Part shown: positions 63,426 through 64,000 of the stretch, piece after piece
Position numbering within the stretch: position 1 is the stretch's first letter
Layout: every line of letters starts with the position of its first letter
Assembly (NCBI RefSeq): GCF_015330125.1
Contig: NZ_JADDXR010000002.1
Span: forward strand, 310,001-374,000
From: Zobellia nedashkovskayae
GTDB lineage: Bacteria > Bacteroidota > Bacteroidia > Flavobacteriales > Flavobacteriaceae
Reading direction: 5' to 3'
Length of the DNA stretch: 64,000 bases
The notes under the pieces: generated by a model
Databases searched by the model: none
What the model was told of the DNA's origin: nothing
What the model saw: only the letters and a program-made list of their open reading frames with translations
Position numbers and translations under genes: made by a program

Positions 63426-64000
63426 TTACTTATCATTAATCCGTTCCACCAGTTTATCATCGCTCCATTCACCACCGGCTACCAAATCCCCATCGGAATC
63501 AAAGAATTTACCATTTCCACTTCGTTTGTCATCTTTCCATTGTCCAGCATATTTCTCTCCATTTGGCCAGTAGTAGGTACCGAATCCACTTCGTTTATCT
63601 TCCTTGTAAGCACCAATGTAATATTCCCCATCAGGCCAATAAAAAGTACCTTCACCGTCGCGCTCGTTTCCTACCCAAAGTCCTTCGTAACGGCTACCAC
63701 TGTCTAAAAGAGCAATCCCGTAGCCATTAGCTTTTCCGTTTTTCACCTTACCTACATAATGCATTAAATTGCCTTTCGCACTTTTAAATTTTAGGTATTG
63801 CCCAGAAGATTTATCTTTCATCTGTTTCTTTAAACGGGCCAACTGTACTTTGGTTTTCTCCAAGGTAAAGTTTAAAGAATCGTATTTACGAACCTCCCTT
63901 GCAGAAGCAATTTCGGGTTTTGGCAAACTATCCAATTCCGCTTTTACAGAATCTGCTTTGGGCTGTGTTCCAGATTTTGCTTCCGCCAACTTCTGCGCCA
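63426..64000 (-). CDS. MORN-repeat protein (5' end cut by window)
   Basis: Read on the minus strand, the frame is open from the window end, so the N-terminus is outside. After a coiled, charged stretch (DSLPKPEIASAREVRKYDSL, TLEKTKVQLARLKKQMKDKS) come four to five MORN units: LMHYVGKVKNGKANGYGIA, SRYEGLWVGNERDGEGTFYW, PDGEYYIGAYKEDKRSGFGT, NGEKYAGQWKDDKRSGNGKF. MORN repeats usually bind proteins or lipids. A TTG at 63987-63989 is in frame but coding clearly continues upstream (AQKLAEAKSG). Function unknown. Confidence 0.85.
   Translation of the reverse strand, partial: AQKLAEAKSGTQPKADSVKAELDSLPKPEIASAREVRKYDSLNFTLEKTKVQLARLKKQMKDKSSGQYLKFKSAKGNLMHYVGKVKNGKANGYGIALLDSGSRYEGLWVGNERDGEGTFYWPDGEYYIGAYKEDKRSGFGTYYWPNGEKYAGQWKDDKRSGNGKFFDSDGDLVAGGEWSDDKLVERINDK

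Overview
The window is a low-GC (roughly mid-30s percent by eye) chromosomal segment that reads as a marine-type member of the Flavobacteriaceae (Bacteroidota). The evidence is consistent: two proteins with the gliding-motility/type IX secretion C-terminal sorting domain, a fused SecDF, many lipoproteins and outer-membrane beta-barrels, the archaeal/eukaryotic-type ProRS, an ssrA tag ending YALAA, and repeated promoter -7 boxes of the TAnnTTTG type upstream of housekeeping genes (folE, secDF, gyrB, typA, kdsA, ssrA). No rRNA, tRNA, CRISPR array, insertion sequence or prophage was found; this is mostly core chromosome.

Layout. 1-7.8 kb: proS (3' end just cut off), a low-complexity lipoprotein, a FadL/OmpP1-type outer-membrane protein, and two tandem secreted paralogs with type IX sorting domains. 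7.9-16.98 kb: folE-cysS, an AraC regulator divergent from an aldehyde dehydrogenase-DUF779 pair with a duplicated operator between them, then yidD, lgt, a DUF192 lipoprotein, a GNAT acetyltransferase and a double ABC ATPase whose first half lacks a P-loop. 17-30 kb: secDF, mdh, a small lipoprotein, a three-gene unit (PiT-like permease, porin-like protein, tandem-Usp protein), an unknown secreted protein, gyrB and asnB. 30.2-43.5 kb: DUF2911, an amidohydrolase lipoprotein, a NYN/OST-HTH protein, NIPSNAP, an OmpA-type protein, a TSP3/diheme cytochrome lipoprotein, a TonB-receptor-like barrel paired with a 1005-residue TPR protein, and an ftsE-type ATPase.

43.6-57 kb: an endonuclease/phosphatase-fold enzyme, an unusual membrane protein fused to a Nudix fold that has lost its Nudix box, a clearly decayed sulfatase pseudogene, polyphosphate glucokinase, an unknown lipoprotein, typA, two small paralogous barrels, kdsA (metal-dependent class), a DUF3857/transglutaminase-like protein without catalytic residues, DUF1801, DUF1361, and a saccharopine/alanine dehydrogenase-type enzyme. 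57-64 kb: ssrA (tmRNA), a YwrD-type gamma-glutamyltransferase, the tesA/ybbA/ybbP neighbourhood (SGNH esterase divergent from an ABC ATPase-permease pair), and a MORN-repeat protein cut by the window end.

The strongest non-routine observations are the sulfatase pseudogene at about 45640-46211, the membrane/pseudo-Nudix fusion next to it, the AraC operator repeat whose core recurs over the araC start codon, a palindrome lying on the gyrB promoter, and the permease-porin-Usp operon. I did not find a convincing wholly new multi-gene system; the three-gene permease/porin/Usp unit and the TPR/barrel pair are the best candidates.
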